Shown here piece after piece: positions 1-12,527 of a DNA stretch of 64,000 nt. Origin of the DNA: Purshia tridentata (taxonomy: Eukaryota > Streptophyta > Magnoliopsida > Rosales > Rosaceae). The stretch is taken from assembly GCA_003254885.1 (NCBI GenBank), contig QANT01008901.1, forward strand, positions 1 to 64,000, in the 5' to 3' direction. The notes beneath the pieces were generated by a model that had not been told where the DNA came from, ran no database searches, and was given only the letters and a program-made list of their open reading frames with translations. The number at the start of each line of letters is the position of its first letter. Positions within the stretch are counted from its first letter, which is position 1. The translations under genes were made by a program, and so were the position numbers.

Positions 1-799
1 AAGAGAAAAGCAAAAAAAAAAATAAGGAGAGACGGAAAAAAAATTTTAAAAAAATTGAATTTTTTTTTTTAGTTTGATTTTTTATAATTTTTAAAAAAGA
101 AAAAGAAAATAAAAACTCAATTTAAACAATTAATAAACAGCACGTGTCAAAATGTGATTGGGCCAGATAGGAAGCCATGCCAATTTTGTAGTCATGTGCT
201 GGGCACATGGTGCCGCGTAGGCCTTTTTTGTCATTGAAGTAAATGGGCTTAACGGAATGGACTTAGTTGCTACGTTCTACAAAGTACAGTCCTTTAAAAA
301 AGCAAATTGAAAGTACGTGGACTAATTCGCGACATAGCCAAAGTACAAGGACTAAAAAGGTCTTTACGCCAATATACTATGTTTGGTGTTGTAATGTACA
401 GTATAGTACTGTGCTATTTTTATTTTATTTTTATAAACCATCCAAAAAAATAAATTAAAAAGAAAATAAACTATATTTGGCTATGTATCTCCAAATACTG
501 TTTATACGAAATTTGGCTAGAATATCATACATAGCCAAATTTTTTTGGAGATACTTTCTTTTTTCAAAATATTGTTTTATTTTATTTTTTATTTTCTAAT
601 ACATTCGACTTGAGGCATACTAAATTTTATGCAAGAACAAAATAACATTTCAAACTATATGAGGTAGAGTGCAAGTGACCAATACATACATAACGAAATG
701 TTCCAAAATAGTTAAATAAAAAGTCATTGTTTGTGGGCAAAATTAACATTTTTCCACACCAATGAGAGGGTGCCATGTGGGTAATCTCAATCAGATATA
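1..799. other. AT-rich intergenic DNA, no gene seen
   Basis: This stretch holds poly(A)/poly(T) runs and no convincing coding sequence. Bases 250-370 have the 'constant cost' look of non-autonomous Mutator-like ends, with repeated phrases around AAAGTACA and GGACTAA. A perfect 14-bp inverted repeat (ATTTGGCTATGTAT at 475-488 and its complement at 527-540) encloses a 38-base loop and may be the remnant of a small MITE. No target-site duplication was found. Confidence 0.4.
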
Positions 800-1169
800 A
801 CTCGTTGACCAACTACGTGGACCACTAGCTCAGCCGTACAACATGATATCACTGCCACCACCGATCAGAATATTGAAATGGGACCTACCACGATAGTTCT
901 GATCCGAACTCGTTTATGAACTTGACAATCAAGAAGCGTATACTGTTGATAGCATTCCAATCAGATCAAATATATCATTAGCTAAGCCATGCCTGCATTA
1001 AATGCAATGTGACTTGGTAGGTGAATAGGGTATAGATCTGACAAGCACATGTGGCTTCATCACAGCCCTTCATCAACATGCAAGTATACCTCTTTTTGCC
1101 TATAAATTCAAACCTCTTTTTGCATGAAAAGGTTCACAACTTCATAGCTAAGAAACCCTACTAATATAT

Positions 1170-3817
1170 TGTAATATCCCTAACAAAAAATATATATATA
1201 TATATATAATAATAAAATAAATTTAGTTATGGGCTTTAAAATGGGCTAAGTACTTAACATTGGACTACACTCTTTTAGCCTAAGGAAAGAGATGTTTTAA
1301 ATGAGTGAAAAGCCCAACTAAATAGATAAATACTTATATGTTTGATGGCTAGATACAAAGAAGAGAATTCTACACTTGGATGTTTTTAGATGGCTTAGTT
1401 TCTCATTGATTTTGTGGGTTTGTGTGTGAGCTTGTGATTGGTGAAAGAAAGGTGAGTCACTATTAGAATCTATGATCAATGGTCAGGATTGGTTTTAAAA
1501 AGGTGAGTCACCACTAGTAGTAATTATAAAGGCATGAGTCATTACCTTAAGTAATGAGTCACCACTTTGAGGAATGATTAGCCATTACATGGCATAACTA
1601 GAGGAGCCAACTAAGTGCTTACTTGAAACAAGAAGTTGGCTATAAATAGGGAGATTGTGTGAGTGATGAGCACTCTTAAGCAACCAAAGAAAGAAAGAGA
1701 GAGAGAAAGCGAGAAAGAGAGAAAGAGAGAAAAAGAGGAGAGAAGAGAGAAGAGAGAAGAAAGAAGAGGGAGAGAGCTAGAAAAAAAAAAGGCATGGAAG
1801 AAGAAAAGAAAACTTAAGAAGGAGTTCACAGGTTTTAGCCTCTATAGAACTTAAGATGTTAGAAAGAAAGGTAAGCTTAAGGAACCCATGGAGACATGGG
1901 TGTCCTTATCAAATTTTGTTAAATTTGAGTTTTAAACTTTCAATTACAAACCTTTTTTTTTTGTTGTAAAATAAAAATAACTCTTAAATCATCTTACTAT
2001 AGTTCTAGAAACTTATTTTCCAGTTTAAAATCGAAAGAAAATGACAAACAAAGAAACTTGAAAAATCTGAAAATTTTCTCAGAAAATTCACAGTTTTATA
2101 TAGCTTCCTTTCAAGACTTATAACTAGAGTTTTAACTGTTCATTTTGAAAGCTCTTTATATGGTTGTAAAGATAGTGTTACAAGCTTTAAAATGAGTATT
2201 AGATTGCTAAATTTAATCAAGTTTTGAGGTATGAAAATGAGGTTGAAAGTTGAAGAAAAATCTGGAAAATTTCTAGAAAAATGACAGTTCGGGTAGCCTA
2301 CTTTGTGGTCATTTATCTCGAGTTTTCTAGCTCCGTTTTGAATAAATCTTATATGGTTATAAAGAAATGATGCAGATCTTTAAAACAAGTATAAGTTTAC
2401 ATAATTTGATGAAGGTTTGATAGCTTAAATATTAAGCCAAATTTGAGATAAAAATTGGAAAACAGGGGCTGTTTTGAAGAATATGATGAATAGTCACTCG
2501 CTAACGACCCCAGCACTTGGCTGTGCTTGCGGCAGCATTTTTGGTCCAATCTTGACTATTCTAACTATGTTTTTCCTTACGAGTCTAATGATACTAATTT
2601 TAAATCAATCGGACACCTATAAGTTAGAGTCTGAGTTATACTCTTCTTAAAATGAGAGTGAAATTAAATTAAATATTGTTATATTGTATCTAAACTATAA
2701 AATATTGAATTGTTATAGACCCGGGCACATGAAAACAGACCGAGAAAGAACCCTTCAAGAAATTAAGGTAGGTCATACCCAATAACTGGACTAATTATTA
2801 TATATATATATCGTTGCTTTGTGTAATCTTTGTGTGATATATTCTATTTTATTCAATCTAAATTGTTCTCATTCTTGTCAGTTCAATTATCATGGTTATT
2901 CTCTTATTATCTTTATTATTGTTTATAAAATTAATTATGAAATTATATAGCTTGATGTTTATTATTATTTTTATCGTTTATCGTTTATCATTTATCATGA
3001 TATTAAAGATATATTTGTGGGGATGATCATTAAATTTTTATTACTGATTGTGGCATGACATGCACAATCAAAAGTGCATGAGAAAAGTGTGGTTGTGAAT
3101 AGTGTTAAGAAAACGATTAATTAAGACATCGAAGAGAAATGGAGATGTACCTGATGGTCTTGTGATTTATTGGAGACGCTCAGGAGAAAGGAAGATGTAC
3201 CTGGTGATCTCATGATTTTTGAAGGAAATATTTGGGGCTAAGGGACGGACGGGTGTTGGCTCATACATGGGATATTCGGGGCCATAGTGGTAAGATGCAC
3301 AGTATGGGACGTGTAGGCCTGTTTGTCTTTTGTGTGTGTCAATGGGAGTAGCTAAGGAGTGAGTATATGCATTGTTCATCTTTGCACGGATGATTGACAG
3401 TGATTATTTACTATATTATTAAATATTGATCAAGTGCAATAGTTGTCCATGAGGAACTAAAAGCCCCTACTGAGCTTTAAAGCTCATGCTGTTAACAGAC
3501 TTGTGCAGGTGTTAATTTCAAGAAGGAACATCAAGTAGTGCCTAGGAAATTGCTGTGCTTATTATTCCACTATTAGTAGCAAATAAATGTACTTCAATAA
3601 TCAATTACCTTGTAATTTGGAACCTATCTACTCTAATATAAAATAATAGTTTCTATTGACTTATTTAAGAATTTCGTTTTAATTTCTAAGTCAAATTAAT
3701 TTAATCTACACTAGTATTATCATATTTTGGTTGGAGTTCATTAATTTACTTCGATCAGGATGTGATTCACACCTAAATTTGAGATATATAGGTATATTTT
3801 AGATTTGGGGCGTGACA
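1170..3817 (+). mobile_element. Solo LTR A (long Gypsy-type LTR) with 5-bp TSD
   Basis: The element starts TGTAATATCCC and ends GGGGCGTGACA. It is flanked by the 5-bp target duplication TATAT (1165-1169 and 3818-3822). It is 2.65 kb long with no internal coding region, so it is a solo LTR left by LTR-LTR recombination. A TATA box (TATAAATAGG at 1641) lies just before a purine-rich GA tract at about 1680-1800, so the promoter and transcribed leader are recognisable. Its ends resemble those of Tekay/Del-type Gypsy LTRs, but with no internal region the lineage is an inference. Confidence 0.85.
1187..1212. repeat. TA-rich microsatellite
   Basis: A run of alternating TA, about 11 units, near the start of solo LTR A. 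Confidence 0.7.
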
Positions 3818-4115
3818 TATATAGAGAAGAACCATAGACATTTCCTTGATCTCCTGGCTTCTATCCATTTCATTCACAATCAATCATCTCCATTAACACC
3901 CATCTAACTTAATCGTTGGAGACTGGTTGGTTGGTACTACACCACAGCCATTTCTTCACTTCATTTGTTGTAGGTGATCATCCTCCACTCAGTGGCTGTT
4001 TCCTCCACATCTGATAGAGTATCATCACCAAGGTCACCATCCAGTCAAGGAAAGTCAAGCGTCCACATGATCACATCTATGTTGGTGCAAGGCATTACCA
4101 AAATCTATATCAACA

Positions 4116-4138
4116 GATTAGCACCATCTATGTGAAAC
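4116..4138 (+). other. Primer-binding region of Gypsy 1
   Basis: The bases TTAGCACCATCTATGTGAA look like a decayed form of TTGGCGCCGTCTGTGGGAA, a motif usual just inside the 5' LTR of Tat-clade elements. It starts two bases after the presumed LTR end at 4115. I do not assign the tRNA. Confidence 0.45.
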
Positions 4139-4217
4139 TTACACTTCCATCCCCGTGTTCATCAACACCAGGTTGAGTTCTTCACAAACCATCATTTCTA
4201 CTTGTTCATCTCTACAA

Positions 4218-4832
4218 TATGAGTACTAGAAGTTAGCATGATTCCTCTTCTGAGGCATCTAAGGATAACCAGTAGTCCTTTGGCCCTAAAACTTCCAATA
4301 AGGAGGTAAAGGATGGATCATCCAAGTTGGCCAAGTCCAGAGCAAAGGCCAAAACCAAGGCAGCCAACAAACTCTTGAGAGAGAGCCAAAGGCAGCTCGA
4401 AGCCGAGAATGAACTCCTGAGGAAAAATGCCGAGCTCATGGCGAAGCAGATCGAAATGGTGGCTGAGATTCAGAGATCAAGACAAGAGTAGGATTGGCAA
4501 GCTGATCAACAATGAGAAGTGAACCGGTCTGAACACAAGATCCACTTTCTAGCTCCAACGAATGACATTTGAAGCCATGCCTTTGGCTGACCAGTGGGAG
4601 TTCTTGAATGCATGTTAGATCATCCAACAGAACTTTCATAAGGAATGAGAGTCAGACTCCAAAGCCTAGTCCTGTCTGGCCGAGCAGTGAACACATTCAC
4701 TACCCGCGTCTGGCTACACAGCTCCCCAACCATCTGGCAATCCTGTGCCATGCGTTTCAGCTAGAAGTAGGCTGAACACCTCTTACAACCCGGAGGTAGA
4801 ACCTGAGCACTCCACCTCTGGAACTCGTCTGG
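4218..4832 (+). pseudogene. Gypsy 1 gag, N-terminal part
   Basis: The plus-strand reading begins with an ATG at 4218 and shows a Ser/Lys-rich start followed by a charged coiled-coil-like stretch (LLRESQRQLEAENELLRKN), typical of the N-terminal region of plant Gypsy gag. It lies about 100 bases after the primer-binding region and is interrupted by solo LTR 2. Treated as a fossil; not intact. Confidence 0.55.
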
Positions 4833-4837
4833 ACAAG

Positions 4838-6874
4838 TGTAACACCCCGCACCTTTCAAAAGTTGTTTCGAAAAGTTTTTAAAAGTTTTCGGGATTTTAT
4901 TTGGGAAGTAAAGCGTTTTGGACGTTTTTCAAATTTTAAAGTTTGACTTTTAAAAGGGGGTAAAAGTTGACTTTTTGTTCGGGAGGACTTTTTGCGTTGA
5001 CTTTGGGTTCGTTGGAAAGGTCTCGTCCTCACGAGTTCATAGACACGTAGCACGCGTCAAACGGAGCTACGGTTTGAAAGTTACGGACGTGTGAAGAGAA
5101 GGACACATTGGTAATTTTGAAAAAGGTGATTTTAAAAGCCCAAAAACCCAGACTTTTTTCACACTTTCTCTCTCCTCTCCCGATGCTTCTCTCTTCCTCG
5201 CGAGTCTTCTCCCAGCCGTGCCTTTCGCCGGCGCGTGGGGGCGCGTCCGGCGGCGGGCCGGCGTGGTCTTTAGCTTCCCGTGCTCGGCTCGCCTCCCTCT
5301 TCCCTCCGGTGGTGGCGCCTCCTCCCGAAACAGCCCGGAACGGAAAACCCAACTCGTGCACAGTGGCGTCGCGATGGCGATCGCGACGATCCCGGCGACT
5401 TCGAGGCTCGCCGACCGCCCAGAATTCCTCCTCTCGTCGAGCCCGTCACGGTGGTGTCCTCCGATCGTTCATCGGAGCGCTGTAGACGGCGAATCGAAGC
5501 CGTGAAGGTCGCGGCTTCTCCGGCGAAATTCAGACATTTCTGGCCACCTTTTCCGTCGAGTGAGGTATGGTTTTCGATCCCCTCGACGTCCTCTTGGAAT
5601 CTGTGTGCTTGGTTTGAACTTTAAAAGTGTGGTTGTGTTTTACCCAGGATGGGCAGTCACGGCCACCACGGCTTTGCCGTGCGTGGTGGTCGTGTTTGGG
5701 GTCTTCTCGTGCCGTTCCGCTTCCCCAGAGCCTAGTAGGACCACCGGTGAAGTTGGGTGAGTTTCTTGAACCTTCCGTGTGACTTTCGATGGTCGGGCAG
5801 CCACCGTGTGTGGTGGTTCCCGCCCGTTTTTGTGAGTGTTGGCTCGGTTGTGATTTCTATTTTGTCTTGCTTGGACTGTCTGGTCTTAACAGGTACGTGC
5901 GGCTTGGGAAACTGTATTCCCGATGCCGTTATGCTGCCGGATTTTGGAATCCGTGCAAAGGAGCCACAAAGGGCACGAAGGGTAGTTCAGTCTTTTCGTG
6001 CGGAAAACAGTGAGTGAACTTAAGATCGATTTATTTCAGTTCAGTTAACTTTCTGGTCCAGTTAATTGCTTGCCTTGTTTGCTTTGTGTGATTGGTTGTT
6101 GTTGCTAGTTAAGGGGGGTATGGAAATTAGGATTGAAGATCTCGAGGTGTTAAAGGTTATTTGAGGTTAAAGGCTTAAGTATGAGATTGGAGTATCAATG
6201 TGTATCAATTGAGGATTAAGTTGGATTCTAAATAAGGATCAGTGGTTATTGTTCGAGGATTAGTGGATCCCAGTTGGAGGATCTAGTTGGATCCCAAGTA
6301 AGGATCCCGTGGATGGTTTCGAGGTTATTTCAGTTTAGAGGTTGAATTGAGGATAACTTTGAGGTATTACAGTTTGGCACAGTGGAATCGATTGGTTTAG
6401 AGGATTTGGTGATCAAGTTAAGGTTTACGACTTGTGATTTGTGGTTTTACTGTGCTTGAGGCATTAAGTTGGATTGTGTTTGATTATTTTAATTCAATTA
6501 ATTTGAGGTTTCAGTTAGATTTCACTCATACGGGCTCTAGTGAGCTTACCGGGTTTGTGTGTAAACCCGGTGCACCTGTGGTTGGGTGCAGGGTTTGGTT
6601 TTGCAGGTGAGCAAGCTGAGGAGGCAGTGGAGAGAAGACGAGGCAGTGGGACCAACAGCAGTTTTATAAAACTTATTGTACAGTTTGATTTTCGTGTAAA
6701 AGGTTTTTCACTTGGTTTTATGTGAATTGTTTTGTAAAGTTACAGTTATTTCAGTAAATTATTTTATTATTCATGGCTCACAGTTTCAAAAAAAGGGCCC
6801 ACAGTTTCAGGAAACAGGAATGGTTGTCAGTTTTTTAGCAGCTTAGACACGTGCCCGAGGGTCGGGGCGTGTCA
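4838..6874 (+). mobile_element. Solo LTR 2 (long, CpG-rich Gypsy-type LTR) with 5-bp TSD
   Basis: It starts TGTAACACCCC, ends GGGGCGTGTCA, and is flanked by ACAAG at 4833-4837 and 6875-6879. It is 2.04 kb and carries no retroelement protein. Bases about 5160-5520 are strikingly GC- and CpG-rich compared with the window. Short ATG-to-stop readings in several frames there overlap each other and look like by-products of base composition. Its 5' part shares phrases with LTR C (the region around 'ttcatagacacgtag'), so the two belong to one family. The perfect TSD and retained CpGs suggest it is younger than Gypsy 1. Confidence 0.88.
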
Positions 6875-6879
6875 ACAAG

Positions 6880-8040
6880 CGAAGACCTATATTCGCACAA
6901 CTAGGGAATGAAATGGTCATGTCTAAATGCAGGCCCGCTAGCCAGAGACTAGGTTCACACCTCACGGTTGCTCAGTGCCTTGGGAACCAAGTTGAATGGT
7001 CAATTGAAACCACCCCGATCTAAACGGAATGGGCATGGCTGAACTCGTCAGGGGACTAGTCCAGACCAAATGAGGAGTGTCCATGATCAGATCAAACTCC
7101 AAGTAGATTAAGGGGATAAACTCCTGCTTCCTTGGACCAGATGACTCCTGGTGGCTGAAGTCTTGACGGACACCAAACCTCCAAAGATAGATCAGTATGA
7201 TGGACCTAAAGACCTCCTTGACCATCTAGAAAATTTCAAATCTGCTATGGAGGCTTGAGATTCATTCGAAGCAACCAAGTGCAGGATTTTTCCTTCTACT
7301 CTAAACGGGCCCACTAGATGCTGGTTCAGAAGTCTGAAACCTAATTCCATTGACTCTTTTGTTGATCTACGGAGGACATTCATGGCTAGATACCGGGTTG
7401 TGTCTGATTGACTCTACAACCTGAATGAATTATCCCCGATCAAACTACAAGAAGCTGAGAGTTTGAAGGAATATCTCATAAATTGCAATATAGAGTATAC
7501 TAGGTGCGATGAGATCGATGACAAGACTACTTGGAATGCCCTAATAAGAGGACTTCGTGCTGGGGAACTCCGATCTCATTTAATGAGAAATCTCCCAGCA
7601 AACTATGACTAGCTCTTTGCTGAAACTACTAAGTAGGCCAGAGCTGAGGAGTGGGAGAGTCAAGTTGAAACCTTGGAAACGAATCAAACATCTAAGAGAA
7701 AGGGAGGAGAATCATCCGAACTAAGGACTCATTCCAAGAAATCTAAGTTAGAAGGATAGCAACTATAGGGGAAGGCACCTAGACATGTTAATTTCACAGA
7801 ATATACCCCGTTGAATACAAGTATAAAAACCATCCTGAAGAAGATCTAACCTCAGGTTTTAGCCCCCAAGCCAATGAAGGGCGTTCCTCCAAAGTATAGA
7901 AAGGATGAGATCTATTGCAAATACCATGAAGCTCAAGGTCATGTAACCAAGGACTGCTACTGCCTCAAGGATGAGATCAAGAACTTGGCTCGGACTGGTA
8001 AGATCCCTTAGTTAAATAAGTCTGATAAGAAGATAAAAAC
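6880..8040 (+). pseudogene. Gypsy 1 gag, central and C-terminal part
   Basis: Continues gag on the far side of solo LTR 2. The phrases PPKIDQYDGPKDLLDHLENF (about 7171-7230) and the nearby Trp/Arg-rich stretch are typical of the retrotransposon gag domain. A CKYHEAQGHVTKDC motif (about 7917-7960) matches the short Cys/His motif near the end of Tat-clade gag. Broken. Confidence 0.7.
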
Positions 8041-8059
8041 TAGGGAGAAATAGCTTATC

Positions 8060-8600
8060 ATTGCTGGACATTCTGGCGATGTGGATGTATCTTCCATTGA
8101 AGGAGGACCAACTCTCATGGGAAACTTCAACAAAGCTCAGAACAGTTACCATTGGAAATGTCACCCAGGCCCATGACTCATTCTCTATAGTTGCGGGAGA
8201 GACAATCACTTTCACTTCAAATAAAATACATAGTTTGATATGCCCACACTATGAGCCACTCGTCATAGTGTCCGAGGTCGCAAACCTAACAGTAGTCAGA
8301 CTTTCGTCGATGGAGGTAGCGCCGTTAACGTGTTGTACCATTCAGCCTTCTAGCGTTTAGGTCTGAAAGAAGATCATTTGGACATTAACACCGTAGCCCC
8401 GATCGGGTTTGGAGGGGAAGTTGTTCAACCCTTTGGACATATCTACTTGCCTCTATCTCTTGGTCGGGGTTCGATAAAAAGACGTGTATAGCCTGCTTCA
8501 TTGTGGTCAAAAGACCTTCTGCTTATAACATCATCCTGGTAAGACTAGCCTTGGTTGACCTCGACTGCATTGTCCATTACGCCGATCTCTTGATCAACTG
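8060..8600 (+). pseudogene. Gypsy 1 aspartic protease region
   Basis: The phrase FVDGGSAV near 8305-8330 is the retropepsin active-site type (D-G/T-G-S) usual in Tat-clade elements. It is followed by the expected downstream glycine-rich 'GFGGEVVQPFG' strand near 8405-8440. Broken. Confidence 0.6.
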
Positions 8601-8649
8601 TCTTGTAGGGACCATTGCATCGAGATCAGGGGCAACCAGTGCTTAGCCG

Positions 8650-9719
8650 AGCTTGCTATGCAACCTCCCTTAAGCAGAAAGGACAGTGAACGCACAAAAT
8701 TGGACACTATTACTAATGCCGATCCAAGGCCAAGCCCCAAAGCACTCAACCTTGCATCTAAACAGAACTCGGCTTCTAGACCTCTCCCTGCAAATGACGT
8801 CAAGGAAGTACCTATCAATGAAGAAGGATCAGATCGGATGATCAAGATCAAATCTCGACTTAACCTTCTGCATTGGACTCAGAACCTAGCATTTCTCCTG
8901 GCCAACGCTGAAGTCTTCGCATGGTCGTATGACGACATGCTTGGGATTTCCTCCGATGTGATCACCCATCACCTAAACATCGATCCAGAGTTCAAGCCGA
9001 TCAGACAAAGGACGAGAGCTTATAATGCCACTTGATACATAGCCATGGGTTAGGAGGTCACCAAGCTTGAGGAGGTCACCAAGCTTAGGGCAACCTCAAG
9101 ATCTTCAGTGACTCCCAACTTATAGTCACTAAAATTCTTGGAGAATATGAGGCTAAAGAGCCAAGCATGACTGCTTATCTCAAAAAGACCAAATCATTAT
9201 TGGAAAACTTTTAAGAGTACACCATCTTCCAAATTCCCAAAGCAGAAAACTCTCATGCCAATGCATTAGCCCATCTGGCTTTAGCAATAGACACCACCTT
9301 ACCTAGAAGGATTTTGGTGGAAGTCTTGACCAAACCAAATACAAGGGAAGAAGAGCAGATTGTCTTGTAAACTAATGCCGAGCCAAACTAGATGACTCCA
9401 ATCTTCGACTACTTGACCTCTGACACTTTGCCAAATGACAAAATTGCAGCTCGACAGGTGAAAGCCTAATCGCCTCAGTTCAGCATCATTGATGGCAAAC
9501 TCCACAAACAAAGCTTCACCTTACCCTACCTACTATGCATAATGCTCGAGGAGGGTCATGAGGTCCTGAGGGAGATCCACATAGGGGGTATGAGGCAATC
9601 ATCCTGGTGGAAGAGCCCTTGCTTACAAAGCAATTAGGCAGGGTTATTTCTAGCCTATGCTGAACTAAGATGCATCCAATTCATCCAAAGCATGCCACAA
9701 ATGCCAACAATTCGCTACC
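8650..9719 (+). pseudogene. Gypsy 1 pol: RT lead-in, RNase H and integrase N-terminus
   Basis: The phrase VFAWSYDDMLGI (about 8914-8950) is the conserved segment just before reverse transcriptase in Tat-clade pol. RNase H-like FSDSQL follows near 9100, and an integrase zinc-finger-like region (CHKCQQFA, to 9719) comes next. Most of RT is not visible. Solo LTR B is inserted directly after 9719. Confidence 0.6.
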
Positions 9720-11682
9720 ATCTTTGAAATAACCTGATTTTTATTTATAAAAAAAATTTATGTTTTGATTAATTATGTTAATTGTAATTATATTTATATT
9801 ATATATATATATATTTATATTATTTATTATTATAGTTATGTTTGTAATTTTAATTAGATATATCCATTAGTTTTGTTAAATAAATTAAATCAAATGAAGC
9901 AGCCGGACGTAAAGTCCAACAACTCTTCATTGTTTTCTTTGTTTTGTAACCTTAATAGCTTTCCTCTCTTAGAAGGAATGTTTCTAATTGGTTGGTGAGG
10001 AGGCGTTGGATGGTAAGTGTGGGTATGTGTGAGAGTTTGGTGCTGAGTGTGTGTTTTTGTGGCAATGGTGTGTGTGAGTTTAAAGACTAGGTTTTGCAAC
10101 AAACCCAGCAAAAACCGAAAAGAGAACCCGAGAGAGAAAATTAGAGAAGGAAGAGGAGGAAAATTAGAGAAAGAAAATAAGTGAAACCAGAGAGACAGAG
10201 AGATAGAAGAAGAAGAAAGAAAAGGGAGACAAAGGGAAAGGGAAAGGAGAGAACACAAAGAGTGAGAGAAAGAAAGATGAAGAAGGTAAACTTCCATTTA
10301 AGATGAAGAAGGTAAACTTCCATTTTTATTACTCTGTTATTTTGTGGAATTGAGTTTTTGGTTTGGAGAGGTTTATTTAATAATTAGAAAGGTATATAAG
10401 ATCATTTACAACCTAGAGTTAAGAGAGAAACGAGGAGAGCTTTCAAATTTGTTGGTTTATGGTTTTAAATTGGTTTATTATGATTTCTTTGATTTTAATT
10501 GTTAAATAGGTTGTAAGTTATCATTTCTTCACCTTAAGAATCGATTAGGAGTGTTAAAATCAAAAGGAATTGAAGTGGGTTGAAATTTGGAAACTTTGGA
10601 AATTTTCTGGAAATTTGGTAGTTTTAGGTAGGGTATTTTGGAGCCCTATATCTAAAGCTCTAACTATTGGATTTGAAGGATATTTAAATGGTTGTAAAAA
10701 GGAGATGTAGGGCTTTACAACGAGTATAACATTGCAGTATTTGGAGGTGATTTCCTAGGTCAAAAGATGAGCCAAAAATGAGAAAAAAAAAACTGAAAAT
10801 TCTGGAAATTTGGCAGCTAGAGGTAAGGGATGATGAATAGTAACCGGCGATCCCCACTCGCCCCCCCGGTGTGTGATGGGGCATGCGGTGGTTTCCAGTG
10901 GCCTTGACAATGTCTCTCCCCACTCCATTTTCGATTCCAAGCCCGATGGTGGGCTTTGTTTTACAATCTGAAACCCCAAAAATAGAGAAATGCACTACAC
11001 AGACTAGGATTAGAGAATGAGCAACGTTTGTTATTTATTTAATTGTGGTTTTCTTGTACGAGATTAGATTGGACGACGATTAGGAAGCACATGACAATTT
11101 ATAAAGGAGGCTTAAGCACTAGTTCGAGGTAGGGGGATCTGGGGAACTTTAACTTGTGATTTGGTTGTATTGAATCTTTGTTGAGAAATAATATGTGTGT
11201 GCTATTACGTGAATTACATGAGTATCTGAATTACCTGATTATAATGTGAATTAGGTAATTATATCTAAACGTGCATGTATTTGAAAGTAAATCATAATTC
11301 ATTGCAATGGGATGGTGATGAGTAGGGATTAGGATTTAAATTTTGTTATTTAAATTCATAGTGTGCACAGGGGAGAAGCCCCTTCAGCTGTGGTTGAAAA
11401 AACGATCCAAACACCAAGGCGTATTGCGATCTTCGGTTGCGCCATGGTGGGAAAATGCATGGTATGAACATGCGATTTGATTGTTCTATAACTGAGTTAA
11501 CAGCTATCCATATTATGGGATTTAAACCAAGAAAGTTTTGCATAACATTCGTGCATTAATAGTATTATTATATTATATATTGACCGTAGCATATTGTATG
11601 TTTTTCATTAAAGCTTTACTTTGATCAATTATGCTTGTTAAGTTCTTATATCCCTACTGAGCCGTTGGTTTGAGCTCACCCT

Positions 11683-12527
11683 TGAAATTTCCCAACTTGA
11701 TCCCAAATAAGCCTAAGGGCGGGTTGGGGGGTGAATAGGCTTTTCAAACAAAAATTCAAATTTTAAAAATTACCAAGTTGATTATTAGGCAGCAGATTAA
11801 AAAAAAATTAACCTAAACAACCAAGAAATAGATAGACAAGAACACATAGAAATTGTTGACATGAAAAACTCACACTTGGGAAAAACCGTGGGACCTAGTC
11901 CAGAGAAAAACAATCCACTACAAAAAATTGAAGTACTACAACCAATGACTCGATCTAAACCTAATCTAGACTCCTTCTAGACAGATACACTGACCTCATA
12001 CCACACGCTGCACTTCAACCACTGGAATTGCAAGGAGACCTTCTTGCCAATGTCCTGCTAACAAGAGCTCACGAACCCAGCCTCGTCCTCGATGCTCAAG
12101 TTCGAACAATTATGAAGGATGAATGAATGATGGATGATAACATAAATAAATTTAACAAGAAACAATTTATTATGCCATCTATTTTAAAAGCACCATGAAC
12201 TAGTTTATATGATGTGTTTATGCAACCCTAGTTCACATCACAGCCTCACACTAACAATAAAAACCTAGAATGCAATCTCTCAAAGTGTATAATGTGTGAG
12301 CAAAAATAAATATGGGTAAAGAGAGATTATATATAGAAGACAAACCTTTAGAAACTAGGAAACATGATCTAACCAATTAGGAAAGAGATTGGGACCCAAT
12401 AGGGTTCTTTAAAACCTTGAAAAAATAGTATTTAAAACATAAAAATGCACACACTCATGCGTAGGACCGGTCCTCTAGAAGGCAAAACAAAAGACCTCTC
12501 TAGAGGATCAATCCCACTACTGGGAGG
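11683..12527 (-). mobile_element. Reverse-orientation Sirevirus solo LTR, 3' portion
   Basis: This is the reverse complement of the 3' part of the Sirevirus LTR present at 12528-13723; compare 11700-11760 with 13650-13715. It begins TGAAATTTCCC, the complement of the LTR end. With 22729-23065 it makes about 1.18 kb, nearly the full 1196-bp LTR, and no internal sequence lies beside it, so it is a solo LTR. The flanking 5-mers (ACCCT at 11678-11682, ATCCC at 23066-23070) agree at only three of five bases, so its TSD is uncertain. Later split by the complete Sirevirus. Confidence 0.85.

Larger units (their letters stand above)
800..4115 (+). repeat. 5' LTR of Gypsy 1, interrupted by solo LTR A
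   Basis: The two outer pieces (about 800-1164 and 3823-4115) flank solo LTR A. The left piece contains a TATA-like TATAAATTC at 1101, consistent with an LTR promoter. The right piece ends in CAACA at 4111-4115, directly before a primer-binding-like motif. The start near 800 is a guess, because no matching 3' LTR lies in the window. Confidence 0.45.

Noticed and set aside
1611-1854. Overlapping Ser/Leu-rich and Glu/Arg/Lys-rich frames on both strands
   Set aside because: They are readings of the GA-rich leader of solo LTR A; low complexity explains them.
5029-5624. Four overlapping frames of 95-125 codons in the GC-rich block
   Set aside because: They lie in several frames and both strands, share no domain signal, and sit in a solo LTR; base composition explains the lack of stops.
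9890-10323. 135-codon and 60-codon minus-strand frames rich in Ser/Leu/Phe
   Set aside because: Complement of the purine tract of solo LTR B, low complexity.
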